Below are positions 1 to 8,017 of a stretch of DNA of 64,000 nt, one piece after another (the stretch's first letter is position 1; each line of letters starts with the position of its first letter). The notes beneath the pieces are model-generated. The model was not told the DNA's origin, did no database searches, and saw only the letters and a program-made list of their open reading frames with translations. Position numbers and translations under genes: made by a program. This stretch comes from Desulfomonile tiedjei (GTDB lineage: Bacteria; Desulfobacterota; Desulfomonilia; Desulfomonilales; Desulfomonilaceae): positions 28,328 through 92,327 of the forward strand of contig JACRDG010000039.1 in the NCBI GenBank assembly GCA_016218715.1. The letters run 5' to 3'.

Positions 1-430
1 CGCCCGTGACAATGATCCGGAATTCGTCGGCCGGCTTGTCCAGCGGCACTTCCTCGAAGTCCTTGAAGCTCTCGTCGTTGATATATTCGTAGGAATTCCC
101 CAGCCGCGTGTTCCGCACAGCGCAAAAACCAGGGGTCGGTTCGTACCCGAACTGGGCGGCCACCTTCTGGGAACTCATGCGAGCGTAATCGAGGCTGCGG
201 CCTTTGTACGCCTGCCCGATCGGTGAGTTCTTGATCTTGAGATACGCGTAGTACTCCAGCGCGGCGAACGTGCCCAACAACACCGTGGCAAGAAAGAGGA
301 TGTACAGGGCAGCGAAGAGAAACCTTCTCAGACTCTTCCGGGGCGCGGCCGTTCCTCGCGCGGCGGCTTCCTTGCTTGCGGAGCCTGTAGACTCGGCCTG
401 GGATACTCTATCTTTATCAATTTCAGCCAT
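1..430 (-). CDS. SGNH-family membrane-anchored protein, N-terminal part (runs off left edge)
   Basis: The first 143 codons are present; the rest lies beyond the window. The start is an ATG preceded by GGAGGAG. A charged, Ala/Ser-rich cytoplasmic tail of about 36 residues is followed by one membrane helix (about residues 37-62) and then an extracytoplasmic stretch ending in PADEFRIIVTG. The same order (tail, helix, ADEFRI..TG) opens the complete SGNH protein encoded at 4195-6003, where that motif leads straight into the catalytic GGS block. This is therefore a diverged paralogue, seen directly by comparing the two proteins. Its catalytic residues are outside the window, so activity cannot be judged. 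It is likely part of the same cluster, although 760 non-coding bases separate it from the SxtK-like genes upstream. Confidence 0.75.
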   Translation of the reverse strand, partial: MAEIDKDRVSQAESTGSASKEAAARGTAAPRKSLRRFLFAALYILFLATVLLGTFAALEYYAYLKIKNSPIGQAYKGRSLDYARMSSQKVAAQFGYEPTPGFCAVRNTRLGNSYEYINDESFKDFEEVPLDKPADEFRIIVTG

Positions 431-1192
431 GAACTCCTCCCGGGGCCGAATGCAGGATGGCCCTAAAGGTTAACCTCTTTTTTTATCTCAATTCTCAAGG
501 GTGGTCTATCATTTTGTGAAAGGCTCGGCGGAGCCCATCGCTCCGTACGATTTCGCACCAAGTGCATGCTGCAGGTGGCGTATGTGCGGCACCTTAGTGT
601 GCTGCTTGCAGCGTCCCGCAGGGACGCACCTTGAATAGCCACGGGTTTCAACCCGTGGATTGAGGCGCCAACAGGTGCTCTCATACGACCCTGAAGGGGT
701 CGACCGAGCGCGTGCGCCGGATTACGGAATTTGTGGACCCCTTCAGGGTCCAGGCAGCTGTCATCGGGCCCTTGTTCCACGGGTTCAAACCCGTGGCTAC
801 TATTGGTCAGCCCCTTCGGGGCTGGGCGTTTTCCCTGAATAGGGGACGGCATCCGGGACATGATGTCCTGAGTCCAAGAAGGTGACGACCAACTCTCAGC
901 ACACCCCTCTCGCAGAGGGAGAGGGGTGTGGGTATCAGGATTTGTCTTTCCCCATCGCGTCGTCTCGCCATCGCGCACGAGCCATTTACCGTCCCTCCGC
1001 GCGGCTCAACACTCGGCAGAGACGGATCTTGGGCCTATCATTCATGGGTAGAGCGTCATCGCGGGGATGGGAAGCAGGGCAGTTCGCGTGCGGCTGACAG
1101 CGTGCCGGGAGTTTCCTCCCCGGGACCTCGATACACGAAGTCGGAAAGGAAGCCCCCTCTTCCGGGAGCTTCCCTCACCAGACAAGCGCGAC
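431..1192. other. Non-coding spacer rich in hairpins
   Basis: No supported gene lies between the last SxtK-like gene and the second SGNH gene. Open frames here have no plausible ribosome binding site and no recognisable protein. Positions 612-825 hold at least six short palindromes, listed as a separate repeat feature. Confidence 0.6.
612..825. repeat. Palindrome array (REP-like island)
   Basis: Perfect or near-perfect hairpins lie at about 612-626 (CGTCCC/GGGACG), 639-658 (CCACGGGTTT-AACCCGTGG), 686-702 (CGACCC..GGGTCG type), 735-751 (GGACCC..GGGTCC), 778-797 (a second copy of the CCACGGGTT hairpin) and 809-824 (AGCCCC TTCG GGGGCT type). Two of the units occur twice, the CCCTGAAGGGG unit in opposite orientations. 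This is the layout of a degraded or compound REP/BIME element rather than of a terminator. No RAYT transposase is nearby. Confidence 0.7.
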
Positions 1193-1345
1193 CTAAAACA
1201 GCGTATAGATGAACGGTGCGGCCACGGGAGAACTGGCTGCCAGTATGATGAACGCAGACAGAATGACCAGCACGATCAGGATCGGCGCCAACCAAAATTT
1301 CTTGCGCATCTTCATGAAATCCCAAAATTCCTTCACCAGGGACAT
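1193..1345 (-). CDS. SxtK-like (DUF5989) small membrane protein, copy 3
   Basis: A 50-residue protein. It starts MSLVKEFWDFMKMRKKFW, then has one hydrophobic helix (about residues 19-38), then SSPVAAPFIY near the C-terminus. It is nearly identical in its first 18 residues to copy 1 (1697-1846) and similar to copy 2 (1506-1655). The sequence shows three tandem paralogues. From family knowledge, DUF5989/SxtK proteins are short single-helix proteins found beside SxtJ and a NodU-type carbamoyltransferase; their biochemical role is unknown. It is the last of the three copies in the operon, 160 bases after copy 2. Confidence 0.75.
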   Translation of the reverse strand: MSLVKEFWDFMKMRKKFWLAPILIVLVILSAFIILAASSPVAAPFIYTLF

Positions 1346-1505
1346 GCTTAATTCCTCCAACCTATGTGATGCAGGGGGTGGCCGGAACGGTCACTCGCAT
1401 CGTTCGACGCTTGTGTCCGGCGCCTGCTCTTCTAATCTCTGTTGATTCAGATCGGGTATACCTCTCGCTCGTGAACTCACCAGCCAACCACGTACCCTCC
1501 CCGCA

Positions 1506-1655
1506 TCACGGAAAGGGGTAAGGGCCCCAAATTGGGTTCGGAAGGTTGTTCAAAATGACCAATGCCGCCAGTATCACCAGTCCGATCACCAGTGGTGGTA
1601 CCCAAATTCTCTTGCGCCCTTTTACAAAGTCCCACAATCGTCTCGGAGACGACAT
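1506..1655 (-). CDS. SxtK-like (DUF5989) small membrane protein, copy 2
   Basis: A 49-residue protein beginning MSSPRRLWDFVKGRKRIW, with one membrane helix (about residues 19-36) and a Pro-rich end (NPIWGPYPFP). The frame is open further upstream, but the ATG at 1655 has AAGGA seven bases before it and gives the same length and layout as the other two copies, so that start is preferred. It is the most diverged of the three paralogues: basic residues in the amphipathic N-terminus and the W-D/S-F-x-K-x-R-K pattern are kept while the C-terminus differs. Function unknown. Confidence 0.7.
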   Translation of the reverse strand: MSSPRRLWDFVKGRKRIWVPPLVIGLVILAALVILNNLPNPIWGPYPFP

Positions 1656-1696
1656 GCCGGAGTCCTTGTGCTCCATCGAACGCGCGCTCACGATCA

Positions 1697-1846
1697 CTAC
1701 CACGGATAAATGAATGGCGCAGCCCATGGGGCGACCGTGGCCAATCCGAACAAGCCTGAGATCATGACCAGCATGAGCAGGATCGGCACCAGCCAGAATT
1801 TCTTGCGCACCTTCATGAAACTCCAGAATTCTTTCACCAACGACAT
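1697..1846 (-). CDS. SxtK-like (DUF5989) small membrane protein, copy 1
   Basis: A 49-residue protein starting MSLVKEFWSFMKVRKKFW, with one membrane helix (about residues 19-38) and a C-terminus WAAPFIYPW. AGGAGG stands at good distance before the ATG at 1846. It follows the SxtJ-like gene by 35 bases. It shares its N-terminal amphipathic segment with copy 3 almost residue for residue, so the array arose by duplication. In saxitoxin clusters a single sxtK follows sxtJ; three copies are unusual as far as I know. It could be an assembly or anchoring subunit for the carbamoyltransferase, which is inference only. Confidence 0.75.
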   Translation of the reverse strand: MSLVKEFWSFMKVRKKFWLVPILLMLVMISGLFGLATVAPWAAPFIYPW

Positions 1847-1881
1847 GGCCACACCTCCTGCCACAAAGGACGCGGAACCGA

Positions 1882-2328
1882 TCAGAACTGTCTCTCGTAT
1901 CGCTCGACCGTAGGATCCTGCTCCTGCTCTTTGGCCTTCCAGTAGGTCGGCGCAGCCGGGTCCCACTTTCGATCCATGGGGTCCCTGCCGGTGAGCCGCA
2001 TGACGAGGCCCACGGGAGTAACCACCAGGAAGAAGATTAGCGTCAACAAGATCCTCGATACAAAATACCCCAAAATCACCGAAAAAGCGATCCAAACCTT
2101 GTAGATCTGACGAAAAAGTGGCGGAATGAGCCTCGAAACGGCCAGTGCCACGCCGACTCCGATCCAGATATACCCGGTTGAAGATCCCTTCCAGAAGAGC
2201 TGGTACGAGCCGTACAATCCCGGCAGAATCAGGAACACGAGTGCCAGAATGGTCAGGTCTCGGCCCTTTGGTTCAACCAGGACCGATCGTATCTCGTCTC
2301 TAATTTCTTCTATAATGCTCACGGACAT
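1882..2328 (-). CDS. SxtJ-like membrane protein
   Basis: A 148-residue protein. A short cytoplasmic N-terminus (MSVSIIEEIRDEIRSVL) is followed by two helices at about residues 25-62 and a further hydrophobic stretch at about 80-112, then a charged C-terminus with DPMDRKWDP and a Tyr/Trp-rich tail. The motif of small hydrophobic helices followed by DR.WD..A.TYW is what I recall for the SxtJ family. GGAG precedes the ATG. It lies 39 bases after the carbamoyltransferase gene and just before three SxtK-like genes, the same order as sxtI-sxtJ-sxtK. The role of SxtJ is not established; context suggests a membrane partner of the carbamoyltransferase. Confidence 0.75.
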   Translation of the reverse strand: MSVSIIEEIRDEIRSVLVEPKGRDLTILALVFLILPGLYGSYQLFWKGSSTGYIWIGVGVALAVSRLIPPLFRQIYKVWIAFSVILGYFVSRILLTLIFFLVVTPVGLVMRLTGRDPMDRKWDPAAPTYWKAKEQEQDPTVERYERQF

Positions 2329-2367
2329 GAATCGCTCCGTCTTCGACGATTGCTCCGCAGAAGAGCG

Positions 2368-4188
2368 TCAGTCAAGCTCATACTGCTTTCGCCAGTCCTT
2401 GTCATCCTTGAGCGCGGGCTGCTCTTTCTTGTCCAAAAGGAACGGACCCAGCACGAGGTAGTCCATCTCGGTGCGCATGAAGCAGAGGTACGCGTTTTCC
2501 GGGCTCATCACGATGGGTTCACCGCGGACATTGAACGACGTGTTCACGATCACCGGACAGCCGGTCTTCTCTTTGAACGCGCTGATCATCTCATGGTACA
2601 GCCGGTTGGTTTCTTTGTGCACCGTCTGGATGCGGGCCGAGTAATCCACGTGGGTGATCGCGGGGATATCCGACCGCACTACATTGAGTTTGTCGATACC
2701 CCAGAGCTTGTCCTCGTCGTCGCTCATTTTGCGCCGGATCTTCTCGTCCACGTACGCCACGAGGAGCATGTACGGCGACGGCCTGTCCAGCTCAAAGATT
2801 TTGTCCACGTCCTCCCCGAGAATCGAAGGTGCGAACGGCCTGAAGCTCTCCCGGTACTTGATCTTCAGGTTCATCTGAGCCTGCATCTTGGGGCTGCGTG
2901 CGTCGCCGATGATGGAACGCCCGCCGAGCGCCCTCGGGCCGAACTCCATCCGCCCCTCGAACCAGCCGATGACCTTCTCCTGAGCGATCAGGTCTGCCAC
3001 GGTCGAGGGGAGATCGCCGTTATTCAAGTACTGGTAGGGATATCCGTGGGCGTCGAGGTACTGCTTGATTTCCTGTTCGGAGTACACCGGACCGAGATAC
3101 GAGCCTGACTGAAGATCGTTCTTGCCGTCCACCACGCGCTCGTTGTTCAGGAGCTGGTACCAGGTGAAGAGAGCCGCTCCCAGCGCGCCGCCCGCGTCGC
3201 CGGCAGCCGGCTGAATCCAGATGTCCTCGAAGGGGCCCTCACGCAGGACGCGTCCGTTGCCCACACAGTTGAGAGCGACGCCGCCCGCGAGGCAGAGGTA
3301 CTTCTCGCCGGTGAGCTTGTGGATGTGCCGGGCGGTACGCATCATCACCTCTTCGGTGACCACCTGCACCGATTTGGCCAGATCCATCTCCCGCTGGGTG
3401 AGTTTGCTCTCGGGTTTTCTTGCCGGGCCGTCAAAGAGCTTCTCGAATGCCGCGCCGGTCATGGTCAGGCCGTACGGGTACGTGAAATAGTCCATGTTCA
3501 ATTTAAAAGAGCCGTCTTCTTTGACGTCGATCAGCTCCTTGAGGATCGCGTCCACGTACTTGGGCTCACCGTACGGCGCGAGCCCCATCACTTTGTACTC
3601 GCCGGAGTTGACTTTGAACCCGGTGAAATAAGTAAACGCGGAGTACAGCAGGCCCAGCGAATGAGGAAACTGTACCTCGTACTCGATGCGGATCTGGTTG
3701 TCCTCACCGACGCCGAAACTCGTCGTGGTCCACTCCCCTACCCCATCCATGGTGAGAAACGCGGCCCGTTTGTACGGCGACGGGAAGAACGCGCTCGCAG
3801 CGTGGGACTCATGATGTTCGGGGAAGAGGATTCTTCCCTCATATTCACCAAGGCACTTGCGGATTACCGTGGGAAGGTGGAGCTTCTGTTTCAGCCACAG
3901 CGGCATTGCCAGGAGGAACGACGCCCAGCCCCGGGGCGCATAGGAGAGGTACGTCTCCAAAATTCTCTCGAACTTGATGAACGGCTTGTCGTAAAACACG
4001 ACAAAATCGAGATCCTTCGCCTCGATGTGGCCTTCTTTCAAGCAGTATGCAATGGACTCGGTCGGGAACCGATGGTCGTGCTTGACCCGCGAGAAACGCT
4101 CCTGCTGGGCCGCGGCCACGATCCGACCGTCTTGCACCAGGCAGGCGGCACTATCGTGATAAAATGCAGAAATACCCAGAATATTCAT
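2368..4188 (-). CDS. Carbamoyltransferase, NodU/CmcH/SxtI family
   Basis: A 606-residue protein of normal family length. The N-terminal Kae1-like domain starts NILGISAFYHDSAACLVQDG and carries the metal-binding HHESHAASAFF segment near residue 125. The C-terminal YrdC-like carbamoyltransferase domain has the signature EFGPRALGGRSI and a late TSFN..GEPIV segment. The family makes carbamoyl-adenylate from carbamoyl phosphate and ATP and moves the carbamoyl group to a hydroxyl on a sugar, antibiotic or toxin. The acceptor here is unknown. The gene begins six bases after the SGNH gene ends and is followed by SxtJ- and SxtK-like genes, so the group is probably one transcript. AGGAAG precedes the start. 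Confidence 0.93.
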   Translation of the reverse strand: MNILGISAFYHDSAACLVQDGRIVAAAQQERFSRVKHDHRFPTESIAYCLKEGHIEAKDLDFVVFYDKPFIKFERILETYLSYAPRGWASFLLAMPLWLKQKLHLPTVIRKCLGEYEGRILFPEHHESHAASAFFPSPYKRAAFLTMDGVGEWTTTSFGVGEDNQIRIEYEVQFPHSLGLLYSAFTYFTGFKVNSGEYKVMGLAPYGEPKYVDAILKELIDVKEDGSFKLNMDYFTYPYGLTMTGAAFEKLFDGPARKPESKLTQREMDLAKSVQVVTEEVMMRTARHIHKLTGEKYLCLAGGVALNCVGNGRVLREGPFEDIWIQPAAGDAGGALGAALFTWYQLLNNERVVDGKNDLQSGSYLGPVYSEQEIKQYLDAHGYPYQYLNNGDLPSTVADLIAQEKVIGWFEGRMEFGPRALGGRSIIGDARSPKMQAQMNLKIKYRESFRPFAPSILGEDVDKIFELDRPSPYMLLVAYVDEKIRRKMSDDEDKLWGIDKLNVVRSDIPAITHVDYSARIQTVHKETNRLYHEMISAFKEKTGCPVIVNTSFNVRGEPIVMSPENAYLCFMRTEMDYLVLGPFLLDKKEQPALKDDKDWRKQYELD

Positions 4189-4194
4189 AGCTTC

Positions 4195-6003
4195 CTACCG
4201 AAACATGCTCCACAATCTGAGGCGGATTGTCCTCTCTTCGGTCTTTACCGGCCGGTACTTCACGTACCTCGCCTTAACCGGTTCCCCGGCATAATACTCG
4301 AAACCGGGCCATTGAGAATAGCTGTCGATCCGATCCTTGTCGGCTTCGACAAACGGCTGCCACGTCTCGCCATCAAGGGAGGCTTCCACGATCCACTCGT
4401 CCGGGACAGAGGCTTCGTCTGCCCAGACCATCCTGAGTCGGCTCAGCGGTACGGCGGCGCCGAGATCCAGAACCACCTCCAGCTTCTCGTCCGGAGGAAC
4501 GGGCTTCGTCGAAAACACCTGCCGTCCGGGGTGACCTCCCAGGATGTCGCGCAATGCAGCGCTGTCGGAATCACCGTCCGGTGCCGAGACGACCGCGGCC
4601 GAAGTCGCCAGATCGCTGAACAGGCCGTTCTTGTCCTCGATCTGATCGCCCGGTCCAAGGGGTTTCTGGAAGAAGCGCTCCTTGACCAGGTTCGACAGCT
4701 CCTTTGCAATAAGGTAATTCGCGCCCGAGGTCAAGTGACACCAGTCCGTGAACACCCACTCGGAGACATCATCGAAGTATTCGGAGAAGTCAACGAGAAA
4801 ATAGCCTTTCCGTCCGGCGCTCTCGACCATCCTGTCGATGAGCAGCTTGTACGCCTTGTCCGACGGGACGCCGCCGTAGTCCTTCTGTCCTTTCAGCTCG
4901 GCCACGATCTTCTCCTTCTCGTGGAGCGGCTTCCGGCTCAGGTAGAACCATGGCTGCACGGCAATGATGTGAGGCACGCCGTCGTTTTCGAGCATGCTGT
5001 GGTAGTTCTCCACCACGCGAACCACGGTTGCGACGTTCCGGTCCATCAACGACGAAGCTCTTTCCGGCGACATGGCGCCCGCGCCGGCGTTCGCTTCGGT
5101 TCGAGCCATCGCGGACGGCTCTACCTCCATGAGGATGTCTCGATTGAGTTCGGTCAGCACGTCCTTTTCCGACCAGATGTACGTCATGAGGTACGTGTTG
5201 TTCTTGAACCAGAGGGTTAAGTACGAAGCAAGTCCGGGGAGCTTGTAGCTGAAGATCTGGCGCAGAATCCCGTTGTACTGCCCCTCACGGAAGTAGTTCC
5301 AATCCTCCTCTATCTTACTGACCAGCGGGATTTCGTTGGCGCCGTCCAGTGAGATGACCATGTCGGGTTCGTACTGCCTGAGCTTGGCGAGGTAGCGCAT
5401 CAGGTGGTGCTGGTACGCGTAGCCCCAAACAGCAGTGTTGTAGACCTTGATCTTCTTCCCCGGCAACGGAGCGGAGGCGTTCAGAATCTGCTCCATCATA
5501 TGGGAGATGGTCTCCCGGTACTCCAGCGCATACCATTTCATCGGTCCGGTCGCTTCGCCGACGGCTCCCAATCCGAATGCCGTAGACCCGCCGGTGAGGA
5601 AGATGCGGAACTCATCGGCAGGCTTGGGGATCACGACATCTGTGAACTCGCGAAACCCAGCGTTATTGGCATACTCGTACTGATTACCTTTGAGAGAGTT
5701 GTACTCGACGCAGACCCGCGGAACAAAGTCGTAGTCGTAGTGTGGCACCGGTCGGGTCCGATCCTGGAGCGCCATGCCGATGCGATCATGATAGACGCTT
5801 CCCAGGAAGGTGCGGCTCACCGCGTACTTGGCAAGCGCTTCCACTCCCCACAGGAGCAGCACGACAACCACCAGCAGGTACAGAGCATACAGGGATGCCT
5901 TGACAACGCGCCGAAGGATTCTCCAGACCTTGCCGGGGATCGAGGTCTTCCGGCGCGCCGCCGCGCTTGCTGTTTTGTTCTGTTCTGCCGTCTTCTCTTC
6001 CAT
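4195..6003 (-). CDS. Membrane-anchored SGNH-fold protein with C-terminal F5/8C-like domain
   Basis: A 602-residue protein. A basic cytoplasmic tail is followed by one membrane helix (about residues 36-58). The SGNH fold starts at GGSTAFGLG (about residue 138, nucleophile Ser) and ends with the DxxH motif in DWCHLTSGANY (about residue 420), so the catalytic pair looks complete. Residues of about 500-602 resemble a discoidin/F5-8C beta-sandwich (VVLDLGA..LSRLRMVW, W.VEAS.DG..W), a fold that often binds glycans. Such proteins act on the periplasmic face and add or remove acyl groups. It is first in the operon, six bases before the carbamoyltransferase gene. A diverged paralogue starts at 430. 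The substrate is not evident. Confidence 0.85.
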   Translation of the reverse strand: MEEKTAEQNKTASAAARRKTSIPGKVWRILRRVVKASLYALYLLVVVVLLLWGVEALAKYAVSRTFLGSVYHDRIGMALQDRTRPVPHYDYDFVPRVCVEYNSLKGNQYEYANNAGFREFTDVVIPKPADEFRIFLTGGSTAFGLGAVGEATGPMKWYALEYRETISHMMEQILNASAPLPGKKIKVYNTAVWGYAYQHHLMRYLAKLRQYEPDMVISLDGANEIPLVSKIEEDWNYFREGQYNGILRQIFSYKLPGLASYLTLWFKNNTYLMTYIWSEKDVLTELNRDILMEVEPSAMARTEANAGAGAMSPERASSLMDRNVATVVRVVENYHSMLENDGVPHIIAVQPWFYLSRKPLHEKEKIVAELKGQKDYGGVPSDKAYKLLIDRMVESAGRKGYFLVDFSEYFDDVSEWVFTDWCHLTSGANYLIAKELSNLVKERFFQKPLGPGDQIEDKNGLFSDLATSAAVVSAPDGDSDSAALRDILGGHPGRQVFSTKPVPPDEKLEVVLDLGAAVPLSRLRMVWADEASVPDEWIVEASLDGETWQPFVEADKDRIDSYSQWPGFEYYAGEPVKARYVKYRPVKTEERTIRLRLWSMFR

Positions 6004-6295
6004 GGATTCCCTGGTGCCCTCAAGCGTCCGAGGACCGTCTTCGACTTCCGGACACTTCCGCGCGTCCTCGTCTGTGGTGAACGGCAGAGCGCCGGGTGTC
6101 CGCTTCCCGCGAAAGACCGCTTCGGCAGCATTCTACATGACGTCGGGAAAGCGCACGCTCTTCTGCCGCGTTTTATAGCTTAAAGCGGTCCTTAGAGCAA
6201 GGGGCCTGGAAGAACGCTCCAGGAATGGCGGTTCTTGCTCGCCGACGAGTTGGGGAGGTCCAGCCTCTGTCCAGCTTAAAAAAAAGGAAGTGGCT

Positions 6296-6310
6296 GTCAA
6301 TATTGTTGAC
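6296..6310. promoter_or_regulatory. Operator-like inverted repeat
   Basis: GTCAA-tattg-TTGAC is a perfect 5+5+5 inverted repeat. Its right arm is the -35 box of the rightward promoter, and TTGACA read on the minus strand could serve the leftward operon. This is a plausible repressor site, but short repeats like this also arise by chance. Confidence 0.3.
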
Positions 6311-6333
6311 TTACAGCCGCTGCCACAAATAAT
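6306..6333 (+). promoter_or_regulatory. Sigma70-type promoter for carbonic anhydrase
   Basis: TTGACT, 16-base spacer, AATAAT. Transcription would start near 6340 and give a leader of about 150 bases before the carbonic anhydrase start. Confidence 0.45.
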
Positions 6334-6488
6334 CTACGGTAAGGCAGTCGCCTAAGTGCCCCGGTCGCGCGTCGCGCGAGATTGCCGGCCCCACGCACCA
6401 GCCCAGAACTGGGACCCCAGGTGAGATACCGCATTCGAGAAACCGAGTGCCGAGGCATTACAGCAGGTCGGCCAAAAGGAGAAACACC

Positions 6489-7127
6489 ATGAAGAGAGCA
6501 ACCATGTCCGCAGAGGAAGCCCTGCAACTCCTCGCGGAAGGCAATGCCCGCTTCACCTTGGGGAGTACCGAAGGTCCCCACAGAACCCCAGAGCAGCGCA
6601 TCTCGACCGCGCGAGACGGACAATCCCCTTTTGCAGCCATCGTTTCGTGCGCTGACTCGCGGGTACCGCTCGAGCTGGTTTTCGACCGGGGTATCGGCGA
6701 TATCTTCGGGCTTCGGGTGGCCGGTAACATCTGCTCGCGGGCAGTCATCGGTTCTCTCGAGTACGCGGTGATGCATCTGGGAACACGACTCGCCGTCGTG
6801 CTCGGCCACACCCGTTGCGGCGCGTTGACCGCTCTGGTCGACGGTGTACAGGTGGATGAGAACGTCGCGCTTCTGGCGGGGAGAATCGCTCCAGCGGTCG
6901 ATCGGGCGAGGGCGCGCTTCTCTTGTCTTGCCGGCCCGGCCCTGCTCGAGGAAGCAATCAAAGAGAACGTGTGGTTCCAGATCGAAACGCTGTTCGAGGC
7001 GAGTCGGCATATCCGAGACGCGGTAAGGGGAAGCCGCGTCAACGTGATAGCAGGGGTCTATGACATCGAGCGCGGCGCGGTGACCTGGCTGGGGAACCAT
7101 CCCGACGAGCAGAGCCTCCTGCGCTGA
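6489..7127 (+). CDS. Beta-class carbonic anhydrase
   Basis: A 212-residue protein that interconverts CO2 and bicarbonate in the cytoplasm. The zinc ligands and catalytic dyad are visible: CADSR (Cys, then the Asp-Arg pair) near residue 54 and HTRCGA (His..Cys) near residue 108. The open frame begins 42 bases earlier, but the ATG at 6489 has AAAAGGAG at ideal distance and gives the usual N-terminus (EEALQLLAEGNARF). It is transcribed alone, divergent from the carbamoyltransferase cluster. Bicarbonate is needed for carbamoyl phosphate synthesis, so a link to that cluster is conceivable, but carbonic anhydrase is also a common housekeeping enzyme. Confidence 0.95.
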   Translation: MKRATMSAEEALQLLAEGNARFTLGSTEGPHRTPEQRISTARDGQSPFAAIVSCADSRVPLELVFDRGIGDIFGLRVAGNICSRAVIGSLEYAVMHLGTRLAVVLGHTRCGALTALVDGVQVDENVALLAGRIAPAVDRARARFSCLAGPALLEEAIKENVWFQIETLFEASRHIRDAVRGSRVNVIAGVYDIERGAVTWLGNHPDEQSLLR

Positions 7128-7295
7128 CGACCTGACCTCGCAGCCAGAGCCGAGGACGCTGCCGGCAAGATCGCGGCCCCGCTGAACCACCCCAAGCGGT
7201 ACCGAGGATGGATGTGCGCGCACCCGGGGAGCCTCGGTCAAAGCCCGATTGCGGAAGTCTCGGAATTTTTTCCGCGCCGTTCGAGAAATAGAGGT

Positions 7296-7324
7296 TTGAC
7301 AAGATTTCCGGCAGATGCTAAGAA
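7296..7324 (+). promoter_or_regulatory. Promoter-like sequence with no following gene
   Basis: A perfect TTGACA, 17-base spacer and weak TAAGAA -10. No coding sequence follows for 700 bases, so it is either fortuitous or drives a non-coding transcript. Confidence 0.3.
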
Positions 7325-7874
7325 ATTCTGATGACAGACGGGAACGCACCCCTATCCCGTCTCTCTCGGACCTTCCCGACGATCCGTGCAACCAGGAACA
7401 ATTGTCTGACTAGTGGAACTAAAGATTCAAGGGCATTTGGAAATCGGGGCTCCTGATCCGCGCATGGGATGAGGAGGAGCGATATGCTCCTTGATGTGAA
7501 TCCAACGGTTGCGTGACTCGGACAACCTCAGGGGCAATGGACGAGATCAAATTGTTGAAGGATTAGAGGATCCTGGGGAATGGTCCCGAGCCGGATTCTG
7601 AACGGCTCAGTTGATGCGTCGGTTGATCTGCAAGTCTGTCTTGCACGAGGGCATGGAAGCGAAACCAGGCACCTACCGTAACCGCGAGATGGCATTTTCA
7701 GGCCGCAGCCACAGGGGAGGCACAATCGCTGCACAGGGGTCATTCGGGCCTCCGTTGCCGTGGACCATGTCCATCGGGACGAGCGTCCTGGGCAAAGTCC
7801 GGGCCCCCGGCTAAATGACGCAGCGTGTGACAACGTTTCGTGGCTGATCGGGCGGGAAAAACTGACCTGAAGGG

Positions 7875-7903
7875 TTGACAGCAGCGCATCAAACCAGTAT
7901 AGA
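7875..7903 (+). promoter_or_regulatory. Near-consensus sigma70 promoter
   Basis: TTGACA, exactly 17 bases, TATAGA. The predicted start near 7910 gives a leader of about 108 bases before the small zinc-ribbon gene at 8018. This is the best-matching promoter in the window. Confidence 0.65.
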
Positions 7904-8017
7904 GCGATCTTCGCTCGCAACCGAAGATTCAAGGTTTTATTAATTCGCCTGCGACGTCTCGCGGGCCAAACGGCGACTCCTTCACGGCCTTCGTGATGGA
8001 GGCCTAGGGAGGTTATT

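Larger units (their letters stand above)
6004..6488. other. Divergent intergenic region
   Basis: This 485-base region separates the minus-strand SGNH operon from carbonic anhydrase. It holds the promoter at 6306-6333 and the inverted repeat at 6296-6310; nothing coding is supported. Confidence 0.6.
7128..8017. other. Long non-coding region with two promoter-like sites
   Basis: No supported gene. Two sigma70-like promoters point rightward (7296-7324 and 7875-7903). A hairpin AGGAGC-gatat-GCTCCT lies around 7475-7491. The 179-codon minus-strand frame across 7528-8067 has no RBS and a composition unlike a protein. Confidence 0.55.

Noticed and set aside
612..825. CRISPR array
   Set aside because: The repeats are different palindromes with irregular spacing and only two copies each; no cas genes.
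3319..5220. 633-codon plus-strand open frame
   Set aside because: Antisense to the carbamoyltransferase and SGNH genes, which have clear motifs; high GC keeps the shadow frame open.
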